Shown: positions 51,599-60,369, counted from the first letter of the stretch. The stretch is 64,000 nucleotides of DNA from Mesobacillus selenatarsenatis SF-1 (GCF_000813125.1 NZ_BASE01000028.1:1-64000), one strand, 5' to 3'. Notes: a model not told the origin generated them from the letters alone. Translations and numbers: made by a program.

Positions 51599-51695
51599 TC
51601 CCCTTTTTACTAATAAACAGTTGTTAGGGATAACCTTAAATTACGGCTATCCCCTTAATTAAAGAAATGACTTTATGAAGTTCAAAGAACTACAG

Positions 51696-52718
51696 TTACT
51701 CTTTGTACAGAAGTTTTTTTAGTTCTTTAATTTGATCAGGAGTAGATTTTTCTAACGACTCCCACTTTACCTTCTTTACTAATGCCTGAAATTCCTTACT
51801 TTCCTCTTGGTTCAATTTAATAATTTTCACACCTGCGGCTTCTATTTCCTTTCTCTCTTTTTCATTCAATTCGTTAAAGTATGTGATCATTTCAGATTCA
51901 AAAGCAGCTGTTAGTTCAAGCATTTTCTGCTGGTTATCTGAAGAAAGTGACTTGAAGGCTTTAGGATTCATCAATATAGTTGCGTTTTGGTTAAGAAAAG
52001 GCTCATCGATAAAATATTTAGTTACCTCTGTCCAACCGTTTTCATTCGGTCCTAGCAACGGGAAACCAAATCCATCGACCATACCTCGTTCAAGAGAGGT
52101 ATATACATCTGTTGGATTAATATCGATCGGAGTCATTCCTAACGCCTGCATAATATCATGGTATGTTGGATTAGAACGGAATTTAGTATCCTTCAAATCA
52201 TCTAAGGACTTTATCTCCTTATTGCTCCAAAAATGAAAAGGTGAAGGACTCAACCATCTTCCCATATAAACTAACCCATTTTTATCAAACCTTTTTGACA
52301 AATACTCGAAATACCCATTTTCTCTTTCTTCTTCAGGTGTGTAAGGTGATAGATGCATCGATAGAGATTCTGGCATTAAATGGCCATAATAGGAGCTAAC
52401 ATTGAAACCTATATCTGCAATACCATTCCTTACAGCATCAAATTGATCTTTGGAAGGAATAGACTCTGGTCCTCCAGTCCATTCGATTTTAACTGCTCCA
52501 TTTGTTTCTTTTTCTACTTTTTCTATCCACATTGGAACAATGTCCTTTGTTAGCGTATTATCAGTAGGTAAAAAGCTGATTAATTTAAACACCTGAGGAT
52601 TCTTACTTCCATCACTCTTGGCTGCATCCACTTCTTGATCCTTACTGTTACATCCAGTAAAAACGAAAAGATAAACTATCAACAACAATAAAACCAAAGA
52701 GTTTTTTCTTTTCAACAT
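51696..52718 (-). CDS. TRAP transporter substrate-binding lipoprotein (DctP-like), system 1
   Basis: A 340-residue lipoprotein with signal peptide and lipobox FTGC (~Cys23). KFRSNPTYHDIMQALGMTPIDI (positions ~186-207) contains the conserved Arg that binds the carboxylate of the ligand, and TSLERGMVDGFGFP the usual helix after it. An organic acid is therefore expected as substrate. The neighbouring oxidoreductase makes a 2-oxo acid or its precursor a good candidate. AGGAGG precedes the ATG. It is the first gene of the dctPQM operon. Confidence 0.9.
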   Translation of the reverse strand: MLKRKNSLVLLLLIVYLFVFTGCNSKDQEVDAAKSDGSKNPQVFKLISFLPTDNTLTKDIVPMWIEKVEKETNGAVKIEWTGGPESIPSKDQFDAVRNGIADIGFNVSSYYGHLMPESLSMHLSPYTPEEERENGYFEYLSKRFDKNGLVYMGRWLSPSPFHFWSNKEIKSLDDLKDTKFRSNPTYHDIMQALGMTPIDINPTDVYTSLERGMVDGFGFPLLGPNENGWTEVTKYFIDEPFLNQNATILMNPKAFKSLSSDNQQKMLELTAAFESEMITYFNELNEKERKEIEAAGVKIIKLNQEESKEFQALVKKVKWESLEKSTPDQIKELKKLLYKE

Positions 52719-52812
52719 AATTACCTCCTAAAAAAATGAAATTAATAAGCTGACCCTTTCTTTTGTATTTGATTTAGTTAATGTAAATAATACTGAATAT
52801 TTAGATATTTTT

Positions 52813-52830
52813 ATATTAATTAGTTAACAT
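52813..52830. promoter_or_regulatory. CRP/FNR-type palindrome upstream of TRAP operon 1
   Basis: ATATTAATTAGTTAACAT on the + strand, 16 of 18 identical to the site at 47977-47994 and in the same orientation relative to the gene. It lies ~95 bp before the dctP start. A second half-like TTAAC (in GTTAATGTAA) occurs near 52780. Confidence 0.6.
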
Positions 52831-52917
52831 TATTTTCACTTAACTTATATCATTAATTAAACGAGAGTAACCTTCCCAATAGGATGAGGATATATATTTT
52901 AGTAACTAAAAGATTTC

Positions 52918-53082
52918 ATCTAGCTCCCTGGTAACATTTACACTACCAATGTATCTGCCGCTGCAGATAATGATTCTGTAAACATCGCAGACTATGAAGG
53001 CAATAACCCTCAAAGATTCAAATTATTTAAACTGTTTAATTTGATGGATTTAACTAGAACATGAGGATTATTAGAAAACTTT
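52918..53082 (+). other. unexplained open stretch, possible gene remnant
   Basis: After a TAG at ~52918 a frame without start codon runs 53 codons (LPGNIYTTNVSAAADND...). The DNA AGCTCCCTGGTAACATTTAC matches 18 of 20 bases of the redoxin lipoprotein gene near 42094-42113, and AAAAGAT-TT upstream also aligns. A decayed fragment of a redoxin paralogue is possible but unproven. The rest of the 558-bp gap (52719-53276) holds the TRAP palindrome and a terminator. Confidence 0.25.
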
Positions 53083-53183
53083 GTGCTAAATTCGGACGTC
53101 AAGATTTACACTCTTAATATGAGTAGATAGAACCGTTCCATTTCTCTTTTATAGTTGCTGGGAACATGCTTATTCTAAAAAAC

Positions 53184-53220
53184 TAAAAAACCACCTAATG
53201 CTCAAATGCAATTGGTGGTT
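53184..53220 (-). terminator. terminator of the tautomerase/TRAP 2 operon
   Basis: AACCACC (53189-53195) and GGTGGTT (53214-53220), followed on the minus strand by TTTTTTAG. Confidence 0.8.
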
Positions 53221-53276
53221 CTTTATTATTTTGATTTTGCCTTTAGGAATTTTTCGCCTATTAAACATACACTTTA

Positions 53277-53465
53277 TTAACACTTATCATCCTTCGTCAC
53301 TCCTCCAAATCCCCAATATTTATGGGGAACTGTCTGGACAATCACACGGACCTGCTCAGGTTTCACTTCAAGCGTCCGAACCGCCGTTTCGGTTATTCCA
53401 GCAATCAATTCTTTTATTTTCTCATCACTTCGACCCTCAAGCACCTGTACCTGAATAATCGGCAT
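53277..53465 (-). CDS. 4-oxalocrotonate tautomerase
   Basis: A 62-residue enzyme. After loss of Met the N-terminal Pro1 (PIIQVQVLEGRSDEKIKEL) is the catalytic base, and Arg11 and the late WGFGG with the aromatic residue are conserved. It isomerises 4-oxalocrotonate or 2-hydroxymuconate to the form used by the decarboxylase. Last gene after TRAP system 2; it supplies the missing isomerase of the 3-hydroxyanthranilate pathway. Confidence 0.9.
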   Translation of the reverse strand: MPIIQVQVLEGRSDEKIKELIAGITETAVRTLEVKPEQVRVIVQTVPHKYWGFGGVTKDDKC

Positions 53466-53517
53466 AGCAACAACTCCCTTATCGACAAATTACGGGTGGT
53501 GACAGGCACCGCCCGAA

Positions 53518-54798
53518 TTAGAATCCTAGCAATCGTGGAATAAACAGTGTTGTTTGTTCCCAATAGGTGACGATGAAGAGCATGGCGATCCCGATTAGAA
53601 GCATTGGTGTAACGGCTTTAATTAAACGTTCGAATTTTACTTCGGCTATGGAGGACACGATGAACAGTCCTGTCCCGACTGGCGGTGTCAACAGTCCGAT
53701 TGTCAGGTTGATACAGATAATCACACCGAAATGGATTGGATCGATATTGAATCCTGTAACCAAAGGCATCAATACTGGAACAAGGATAATCAGAGCTGCG
53801 ATTCCATCTAACAATGTCCCTATTAGTAACAAGAAGATGTTAACCAGCAACAGGAAAACAAATGGGTTATCCGAAATGGACAACATCGAGTTCGCAATCA
53901 ATTGTGGGATTTGTTCAAAAGCAATCAGCCAGCCGAACAAATTGGCCATCGCAATTAAGAAAGTAACTGTAGCTGTACCAATTACAGTGTTAACCAAAAT
54001 CTTCGACAAGCTCTTCCACTTTAATTCTTTGTAAAAAAACATCCCGACAATGAATGCAATCACACTAGCGACTGCAGCCGATTCTGTTGCCGTGAAAGCC
54101 CCACTTAAAATCCCGACAGTAATGACAAATGGAACTAAAATGGCTGGCAATACCTTCAGGAAAGAGTCGAAAATAGCGCTAAGGCTGGCTCTTTCACTGC
54201 GCGGAAAATTATGCTTATATCCTAAATAGGCGATTAAAGAGACAAAACCGACACCAAAAATCGTTCCCGGAATAATCCCGGCCATGAACAAACCGCCAAT
54301 CGAAGTTCCAGACAAAGTTCCGTAAATGATGAAAATCATGCTCGGTGGAATGATTGGCGCCACGATAGAGCTCGCAAGTGTCAAAGCCGATGAAAATTCC
54401 CGGCTATAACCCTCCTTTTCCATCTCGGGTACCATAACTTTGCTCATCATAGCCGCCTGTGCATTCGCCGATCCAAGAATCGACGCAAGGAACATATTAG
54501 CGATAACTGTTACGTAAGCAAGTCCCCCGCGGACATGACCGACAAGCATTCTTGCAAAAACAACAAGCCTGTTCGTTATCCCGCCGCTATTCATCAACTC
54601 ACCTGTCAGCATGAATAACGGAATCGCTAACAACCCGAAGTTCTCCATCCCTGAATACAGCCGCTGAGGAGTCGATTCGAGCAGCATGGTATTGCCAGTC
54701 ACCAAAAAGTAAACGATTGTTGTCATTCCAAGCACAAGCGAGATAGGTATCCCCATTAACAGAAAGACTATGAATGCTAAAATAACCAGTGCCATCAT
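53518..54798 (-). CDS. TRAP transporter large permease (DctM-like), system 2
   Basis: A 426-residue twelve-segment permease. GELMNSGGITNRLVVFARMLVGHVRGGLAYV (positions ~66-96), ASILGSANAQAAMMSKVMVPEM and LTPPVGTGLFIVSSIA are family marks. Its ATG overlaps the stop of the DctQ-like gene by one base. System 2 is embedded in the 3-hydroxyanthranilate cluster, so it probably imports the aromatic acid or an upstream precursor. Confidence 0.92.
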   Translation of the reverse strand: MMALVILAFIVFLLMGIPISLVLGMTTIVYFLVTGNTMLLESTPQRLYSGMENFGLLAIPLFMLTGELMNSGGITNRLVVFARMLVGHVRGGLAYVTVIANMFLASILGSANAQAAMMSKVMVPEMEKEGYSREFSSALTLASSIVAPIIPPSMIFIIYGTLSGTSIGGLFMAGIIPGTIFGVGFVSLIAYLGYKHNFPRSERASLSAIFDSFLKVLPAILVPFVITVGILSGAFTATESAAVASVIAFIVGMFFYKELKWKSLSKILVNTVIGTATVTFLIAMANLFGWLIAFEQIPQLIANSMLSISDNPFVFLLLVNIFLLLIGTLLDGIAALIILVPVLMPLVTGFNIDPIHFGVIICINLTIGLLTPPVGTGLFIVSSIAEVKFERLIKAVTPMLLIGIAMLFIVTYWEQTTLFIPRLLGF

Positions 54799-55325
54799 TA
54801 TTCTTCACTCTCCTTTGCAGCAGCATGGAGATTTGTAGCAATTTCACGATCAATATGCTGATTTTGCATGATATCAAACAAATTACTAATTAAATGAATC
54901 GTCGCGAACAGCAACCCAATCGGCAGGATTGCATAAGGAATCCACATTGGAAGCAAAATTGCACTCGACCTTTGAATAGCTACAGATGAGGAAGCAATCC
55001 ACGTAAAACAATAGAATAATAGAATCGCCATGAATAAGAGCATAAAAATATGAGCAAGTACTGCCACCCATTTATTAATTTTTTCTGGCAGATAATCTGT
55101 AATCAGCGTTACAGATGCCTGAGTCTTATATTTCAAGCCGAGGCTGCCGCCGATGAACGTTATGTAAATCAACAAGAATATCGATACCTCTCCAGCCCAG
55201 AATAAAGGGTTATTGAATACATATCGAAAAACAACGGCAGCCGCTACAATCACAGCCATTGCAAACATGAGGATAATAGCCAGTTTCTTTTCGAAACTGG
55301 CTACCATATTGCTAACGTATTTCAC
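54798..55325 (-). CDS. TRAP transporter small permease (DctQ-like), system 2
   Basis: A 175-residue, four-segment membrane protein with VVFRYVFNNPLFWAGEVSIFLLIYITFIGG (positions ~31-60), the DctQ signature. It has an acidic cytoplasmic tail. It lies 18 nt below the DctP-like gene. Confidence 0.9.
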   Translation of the reverse strand: MKYVSNMVASFEKKLAIILMFAMAVIVAAAVVFRYVFNNPLFWAGEVSIFLLIYITFIGGSLGLKYKTQASVTLITDYLPEKINKWVAVLAHIFMLLFMAILLFYCFTWIASSSVAIQRSSAILLPMWIPYAILPIGLLFATIHLISNLFDIMQNQHIDREIATNLHAAAKESEE

Positions 55326-55343
55326 GCATTTCCCTCCAATAGG

Positions 55344-56357
55344 TTATTTGCGGAATGTGTCGATGAATTCCTGGATCAGCGGATCTGTTGGTCCATACTT
55401 TTCATCGAACTGCTTGATATATGGTTCAAACAACTTCTGGTCGATTTCATAGATCTTCATCCCAGTATCGCTTAGCGTCTTTTTGAATTCTTCTTCCTGG
55501 GATGCACGTGTGTTAGCTGAATAATCTGCTGCAGTTTTGATCGCATCTTCAACGATTTTTTTATCGGCATCAGATAACTTCTCGTACTTATCTTTGTTCA
55601 TAATCGCTACTGATGGCCATACCATATGGTTCGTTACCGCACCGTACTTGGCAACTTCGTGATACTTGTTCGTAATGGTGGCATCCAGGTCCATATCCAT
55701 TCCATCGATTACCCCAGTTTGAACAGCGGCGTATACTTCCGGCAATGGCAAGGATTCTGGAGAAGCTCCCAGTGATTTATAAAAGTCCTGAAGCGGCGGG
55801 CTTGGCGTTACACGGAATGCTAATCCCTTCATATCCTCAGGCTTCTTTACTTCCTTATCCTTGAACAACATGACACGATTCCCGGCGAACAGGTAATCAA
55901 GTCCTTTAAGCCCCTGATCATCAAGGGTGCCCAAAATCTTTTTCGCAATTTCAGTATCGCGTGCTGCGTTCGTCTCTTTTAAATCTTCAAAAGCATATGG
56001 AGCAAACCAAGCAGTAAACGCAGGAGCACGTGAACTCATATAGGCAGCCGTAATCAATCCGAAATCTACTGAACCAGAAGAGATTTGCTGAACCATATCA
56101 GCTTCACTACCAAGCTGGCTCGCAGGGTAAATTTCCAGTGTCATCCTGCCATCCGAGTTCTTTTCCAGTTCTTCCTTGAATTTTTCAGCGGCTTTATGCC
56201 ACATATGATCCGTTGGGGTTATGTGCGCAAGCTTAAATGAGTACTTCTCACCAGATCCTGCCGCAGGCTTTGCATCCGTATCATTGCCACATGCAGCGGC
56301 CGTCAACACGAGCATAAAAATTAATAGTGTCAGACTAAATTTTCTTAAACCAATCAT
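55344..56357 (-). CDS. TRAP transporter substrate-binding lipoprotein (DctP-like), system 2
   Basis: A 337-residue lipoprotein. The signal peptide ends in AAAC (~Cys23). SYLLAHITPTDHMWHKAAEKF-type start of the mature domain, ASQLGSEADMVQQISSGSVDFG (~75-96) and GLAFRVTPSPPLQDFYKSLGASPESLP (~168-194), with the conserved carboxylate-binding Arg, are typical of DctP. AAAGGGGTG before ATG 56357 fixes the start; the frame is open to 56435. A cre-like site lies 24 bp upstream of the start codon. Confidence 0.9.
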   Translation of the reverse strand: MIGLRKFSLTLLIFMLVLTAAACGNDTDAKPAAGSGEKYSFKLAHITPTDHMWHKAAEKFKEELEKNSDGRMTLEIYPASQLGSEADMVQQISSGSVDFGLITAAYMSSRAPAFTAWFAPYAFEDLKETNAARDTEIAKKILGTLDDQGLKGLDYLFAGNRVMLFKDKEVKKPEDMKGLAFRVTPSPPLQDFYKSLGASPESLPLPEVYAAVQTGVIDGMDMDLDATITNKYHEVAKYGAVTNHMVWPSVAIMNKDKYEKLSDADKKIVEDAIKTAADYSANTRASQEEEFKKTLSDTGMKIYEIDQKLFEPYIKQFDEKYGPTDPLIQEFIDTFRK

Positions 56358-56380
56358 TTCTCGCACCCCTTTTTTCTTTT

Positions 56381-56394
56381 TGTAAACGCTACCA
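56381..56394. promoter_or_regulatory. cre-like site before TRAP operon 2
   Basis: TGTAAACGCTACCA on the + strand matches the CcpA cre consensus TGWAANCGNTNWCA at every defined position but one. Placed just before the ribosome site, it would act as a repressor site or roadblock under good carbon supply. Confidence 0.65.
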
Positions 56395-56421
56395 AAATAT
56401 TTTCCCAAGCTGTATCTAACT

Positions 56422-56453
56422 GTGATTATAATCACTTTTTACTAGTAAAAGTG
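56422..56453. promoter_or_regulatory. two adjoining palindromes, candidate operator for TRAP operon 2
   Basis: GTGATTATAATCAC (56422-56435) is a perfect 14-bp palindrome and includes a TATAAT that may be the -10 box. CACTTTT-T-ACTAGT-AAAAGTG (56433-56453) overlaps it and is palindromic except for one extra T. Together they look like a regulated promoter. Confidence 0.5.
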
Positions 56454-56510
56454 TAAAGTGCTTAACATATAACGTAAATTTTATCTTTATATTTCGAATA
56501 TTCAAAACTA

Positions 56511-56545
56511 AAAAAAGAAGGCACTTAGTCATAGAAACTAAGTGC
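56511..56545 (-). terminator. terminator of the aromatic-degradation operon, overlapping the decarboxylase stop
   Basis: GCACTTAGT (56521-56529) and ACTAAGTGC (56537-56545) with a 7-nt loop; T-rich on the minus side. It separates the pathway genes from TRAP operon 2. Confidence 0.85.
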
Positions 56546-57335
56546 TGGATTTGCATGTAAAAGAAACGCTGCCCAATTCAGCGAAATGCACTAGAACGTT
56601 GTCATTGGGTTCAAAAGCAATCGCCTCTGATACGGCTCCGCTCAGAATCACGTCTCCCTTTTGAATCCCTTTCCCAACTTCACCTAGCTTGTTGACTGCC
56701 CATGCGACTGATGTTGCCGGATGGCCCAGGACGGCTGCACTCGATCCAGTTTGGACAACCTGTCCGTTTTTCGACATCACCATACCCAGCTGGCCTAAGT
56801 CCAGATCCCGAGGTGACATCCACTTGCTTCCAATCAGGAATTTTGAAGATGAACAGTTATCCGCGATGACATCTGCCAGAGTGAATTTGAAGTTTAAATA
56901 ACGGCTGTCGATAATCTCGATTGCCGGCGCAACGAATTTCGTCACTTCTAATACATCTTCCGCGGTTACGTTGGTTCCTTCCAAATCCTTATCGATGAAA
57001 AACGCAATTTCCGGTTCTGCTTTAGGATGTATGAACTGTGTAAAATCAAGGTGTTCCCACTCTAGCGCCAGCATATCATCAGTCAGGTAACCATAAATCG
57101 CTTCATGAACCCCCATCATCTGCTGCTTCGCTCTACTCGTCAATCCAAGCTTCAGGCCGATTTTACGAGACCCATCCTGCTCACGTCTCTGAATCAATTT
57201 GTCCTGAATCGAATACGCATCGGAGAAGCTCAGCTCTGGATAACGATCGGTCACCTTCACGACTTCGCGACGTTCTTTTTCAGCAGAATATAAGTATTCC
57301 ACGATTTCGAGGTCGACCCCCTTCGTAATCGTCAT
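56538..57335 (-). CDS. 4-oxalocrotonate decarboxylase (DmpH/XylI/NbaG-like)
   Basis: A 265-residue member of the hydratase/decarboxylase family (FAH fold). IGLKLGLTSRAKQQMMGVHE (~58-77), HPKAEPEIAFFI (~103-114, metal Glu residues), EIIDSRY (~141-147) and VLGHPATSVAWAVNKLGE (~203-220) are typical. It converts 4-oxalocrotonate to 2-oxopent-4-enoate and CO2. Which of the two paralogues (this and 59280-60059) is decarboxylase and which hydratase is inferred from residue differences such as LDDM in the other copy. GGAGGTG lies 6 nt before the ATG. Confidence 0.82.
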   Translation of the reverse strand: MTITKGVDLEIVEYLYSAEKERREVVKVTDRYPELSFSDAYSIQDKLIQRREQDGSRKIGLKLGLTSRAKQQMMGVHEAIYGYLTDDMLALEWEHLDFTQFIHPKAEPEIAFFIDKDLEGTNVTAEDVLEVTKFVAPAIEIIDSRYLNFKFTLADVIADNCSSSKFLIGSKWMSPRDLDLGQLGMVMSKNGQVVQTGSSAAVLGHPATSVAWAVNKLGEVGKGIQKGDVILSGAVSEAIAFEPNDNVLVHFAELGSVSFTCKSST

Positions 57336-57338
57336 ATT

Positions 57339-58388
57339 TTACACCTCCAGCTTCCGGGCTTTGGCCAGTTCAGCAGCGACATCAAGGATCATATCTTCCT
57401 GGCCGCCAACTACCTTCCTCTTGCCCAACTCTATTAAAATATCTCTTGAATCGATGCCGAATCTCTGTCCGGCTCTCTCAGCATGCAGCAAGAAACTCGA
57501 ATAAACACCAGCATAGCCTAAAACTAGACTACCTCTATTAATCTCCTGCGCTCTCGGAATCATCGGCCCAACCGTATTCTCAGCCAAATCCATCATTTTA
57601 TAAATATCGATTCCAAGATTGACGCCCATCCGGTCCAAAACTGATAAAAGAACCTCTGTTTGCGCATTACCAGCACCTGCGCCAAGACAGCGGATGCTTC
57701 CATCTATCCTTGTTGCTCCTTCTTCAATTGCCGTCAGCGTATTTGCCACCGCTAATGAAAGATTATTATGTGCGTGGAATCCTACTTCAATAGATAACGA
57801 ATTTCTTAAGGCAGCAATCTTTTCTTTTACTTCTTGCGGTAAAAGGGCCCCGGCCGAATCGGTTACATAGACAGCCTGTGCCCCGTAACTCTCCATCAGT
57901 TTCGCCTGTTCTACCAATTTTTCAGTTGGTGCCATATGGGCCATCATCAGGAAGCCAAGCGTTTCCATCCCTAGCTCACGAGCCATGCTGATATGCTGCG
58001 CTGAAACATCAGCCTCGGTCACATGAGTGGCAACCCGAACAAGACTTGCGCCTAATTCATGTGCCTGCTTCAGTTCATGGACCGTTCCGATTCCTGGTAA
58101 AAGCAACACTGCCACCTTTGAGTTTTGACACTCATCAACCGCTGCTTCAATCAATTTCATTTCATCAACGAGCGACTTTCCATACTGCAGCGTCGAACCG
58201 CCCAATCCGTCTCCATGACTTACTTCGATATAGTGCATTCCCGCTTCATCAAGTTCACGCGCCACGCGGCGGACCTGAGCTTCTGTATATTGATGCTGCA
58301 TGACATGGCTGCCGTCACGCAGGCAAACTTCTGTAATTTTGATAGGCTTATCACTTTTGCGCTTCAAAAATTCCACCCAGCCTTTCAC
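57339..58388 (-). CDS. 4-hydroxy-2-oxovalerate aldolase (DmpG-like)
   Basis: A 349-residue class II aldolase of the HMG-CoA-lyase-like TIM-barrel family. ITEVCLRDGSHVMQHQYT (~18-35, catalytic Arg-Asp), EVSHGDGLGG (~56-65) and GFHAHNNLSLAVANT (~198-212, metal His pair) are present; the C-terminal YSSFLLHAERAG domain contacts the dehydrogenase. It splits 4-hydroxy-2-oxovalerate into pyruvate and acetaldehyde, which is channelled to the next enzyme. The GTG at 58388 directly follows the upstream stop without a clear ribosome site; a TTG eight codons on (58367), behind GGGTGG, is an alternative start. Confidence 0.9.
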   Translation of the reverse strand: MKGWVEFLKRKSDKPIKITEVCLRDGSHVMQHQYTEAQVRRVARELDEAGMHYIEVSHGDGLGGSTLQYGKSLVDEMKLIEAAVDECQNSKVAVLLLPGIGTVHELKQAHELGASLVRVATHVTEADVSAQHISMARELGMETLGFLMMAHMAPTEKLVEQAKLMESYGAQAVYVTDSAGALLPQEVKEKIAALRNSLSIEVGFHAHNNLSLAVANTLTAIEEGATRIDGSIRCLGAGAGNAQTEVLLSVLDRMGVNLGIDIYKMMDLAENTVGPMIPRAQEINRGSLVLGYAGVYSSFLLHAERAGQRFGIDSRDILIELGKRKVVGGQEDMILDVAAELAKARKLEV

Positions 58389-59267
58389 TTAGACACTCTG
58401 TTTTTCAAGCATATGGATCGCGAAGTCTTCAGCAACCCGTGTCGCTGCCGCTGTCATGATATCAAGGTTCCCAGCATAAATAGGGAAGTAGTCACCCGCA
58501 CCCTCGACTTCAACAAAAACAGTCACTCTGTTTCCATCAAACAACGGCTCCTGCTTAAGTCTGTACCCTGGTACATATTCCTTCACCGTTTCGACCATCT
58601 GCTCAATCGATTTTGTGATCGCAGCTTCATCCATGTTTTTCACTTCACAATAAATCGTGTCCCGCATTAAAATCGGAGGTTCTGCCGGATTCAGGATGAT
58701 CAGCGCCTTTCCTTTGTCGGCTCCACCTACTTCCTCAATTCCCCTCCGCGTCGTGATCGTGAATTCATCAATGTTCGCACGGGTTCCTGGACCGGCACTT
58801 TTCGAGGAGATTGTGGCAACGATTTCTGCATAACTTACATCAGCAACTGAATTGATCGCATGGACAATTGGAATCGTCGCCTGCCCTCCGCATGTAATCA
58901 TGTTCACATTTTTTTCATTCAAATACGCATCTGTTTTAACTGCCGGAGAGACAAATGGTCCCCTTGCCGCCGGGGTCAGGTCGATGGCGAGCTTGCCCAA
59001 TTCTGCGAGAACCTTCGCATGCCTGACATGCGTCTTTGCCGAGGTTGCATCGAACACGATATCGGCGATTTCAGGATTGTCTTTCAATGACTGAATTCCA
59101 TTATGGAATGCCAGGTATCCTTTTTCCTTGGCCCGCTTCAGCCCATCGGATTCAGGATCGATTCCAATCATCGCTGTAAGTTCAATGACTTCGCTTCTTT
59201 CCAGCTTATACATAAGGTCGGTCCCAATATTGCCGGAACCGATGATTGCCGCCTTGATTTTCACCAA
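58389..59267 (-). CDS. acetaldehyde dehydrogenase, acylating (DmpF-like)
   Basis: A 292-residue enzyme oxidising acetaldehyde with CoA and NAD to acetyl-CoA. [17 protein letters not shown] (~6-22) binds NAD, the catalytic Cys is in [16 protein letters not shown] (~125-140), and [15 protein letters not shown] (~155-169) is family-typical. It forms a channelling complex with the aldolase. AGGAGG lies 8 nt before TTG 59267; the frame extends to a GTG at 59276 that overlaps this site. Confidence 0.9.
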   Translation of the reverse strand: MVKIKAAIIGSGNIGTDLMYKLERSEVIELTAMIGIDPESDGLKRAKEKGYLAFHNGIQSLKDNPEIADIVFDATSAKTHVRHAKVLAELGKLAIDLTPAARGPFVSPAVKTDAYLNEKNVNMITCGGQATIPIVHAINSVADVSYAEIVATISSKSAGPGTRANIDEFTITTRRGIEEVGGADKGKALIILNPAEPPILMRDTIYCEVKNMDEAAITKSIEQMVETVKEYVPGYRLKQEPLFDGNRVTVFVEVEGAGDYFPIYAGNLDIMTAAATRVAEDFAIHMLEKQSV

Positions 59268-59279
59268 CCTGTACACCTC

Positions 59280-60059
59280 CTACTCAAAAGTCACTGACAC
59301 GGAGCCTACCGGACCAAACTGAGCGGAAACTCTGTCGCCTTCCTGCACAGGGATTGCTGCAGAAAGCGCTCCGGGTAAAATAAGCTCGCCTGCCTTTAAC
59401 GTAATTTCAAACTCATGAAGCTTGTTCGCCAGCCAGGCAATGGCATGTGCCGGATGGCCAAGGGCTGCAGCACCAGATCCAGTCGCTATAATTTCATTGC
59501 TTTTGAAAAAAGTCATCCCAACACTTCGCAGATCGATACCGGTAATGTCTGTCATTTGGTCTCCTACTACTACCATCGCAGATGAGCCGTTATCAGCCAC
59601 GGTGTCGACGAGTCCTATCTTCCAATCGGCAATCCGGCTGTCGATGATCTCCAAAGTTGGCACTACATATTTCGTTGCCATCAGTACATCAAGGAAAGTG
59701 ACATTAGGTCCTTTAAGGTCTTCCCCAAGCACGAAACCAATTTCCGCTTCGATTTTCGGGCTGAGAAAGTTAGACATCTTCACTGTGCCGCCATTTGGCA
59801 CTTTCATATCATCAAGCAAATGCCCATAATCCGGCTCATCGACACCTAGCATCTTCTGCATCGCCACACTAGTAAGGCCGACCTTTTTACCAATAACCGT
59901 CCGCCCTTGTTCTAGCTTTCTCTTTAAAACTTCAAGCTGAACATTGTAGGCATCCGTTACATTAAGGTTTTCGTATTGTGCAGTCAGCGGCGGTACCGCA
60001 TTTTTACTTTTTTCCGCTTCGAGAAGCGTTTCAGCGATACTTTCAATGGTAGTATTCAT
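59280..60059 (-). CDS. 2-oxopent-4-enoate hydratase (DmpE/NbaH-like)
   Basis: A 259-residue paralogue of the decarboxylase. GKKVGLTSVAMQKMLGVDEPDYGHLLDDM (positions ~56-84), SPKIEAEIGFVLGEDLKGPNV (~100-120, metal Glu pair) and GHPAHAIAWLANKLHE are the hydratase pattern. It adds water to give 4-hydroxy-2-oxovalerate. AAGGAGG precedes the ATG. It is the first gene after the 21-bp repeat region, so the operon is split or this gene has its own promoter there. Confidence 0.83.
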   Translation of the reverse strand: MNTTIESIAETLLEAEKSKNAVPPLTAQYENLNVTDAYNVQLEVLKRKLEQGRTVIGKKVGLTSVAMQKMLGVDEPDYGHLLDDMKVPNGGTVKMSNFLSPKIEAEIGFVLGEDLKGPNVTFLDVLMATKYVVPTLEIIDSRIADWKIGLVDTVADNGSSAMVVVGDQMTDITGIDLRSVGMTFFKSNEIIATGSGAAALGHPAHAIAWLANKLHEFEITLKAGELILPGALSAAIPVQEGDRVSAQFGPVGSVSVTFE

Positions 60060-60109
60060 GAAATCACCCTCCTTTTCTTTTAAAAATGGTTAATAAGATC
60101 TCGATAATA

Positions 60110-60317
60110 CCAGTTGTTTTGCATTTAAAACCAGTTGAGCTGTTTGTAATACCAGTTGGAACAATTTTAATTCCAGTTGGACGGCCAATGTCCGGTTGGG
60201 ACTAAAATAATCCCCGTTTCGCGAGATTTAAACCTCGTTGGAAGTAGTTTTAACCCCGTTGGGACTGGTATAATCCCCGTTGATACTCATATAGTCCCCG
60301 ATGAACTTTATTTGGGT
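60110..60317. repeat. ten 21-bp repeat units, block 1
   Basis: Units start at 60110, 60131, 60152, 60173, 60192, 60213, 60234, 60255, 60276 and 60297, spaced by 21 bp with one 19-bp step. The head changes along the block: CCAGTTG (four times), CCGGTTG, then CCCGTT/CTCGTT and CCCGATG. Between this block and the next (60318-60369) there is only a CCAGC/GCTGG hairpin near 60341-60356. Confidence 0.88.
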
Positions 60318-60369
60318 TCTTTAATTACATAGTTAACCAGCCTTTTAGCTGGCTTGAGCAGATATTTTT

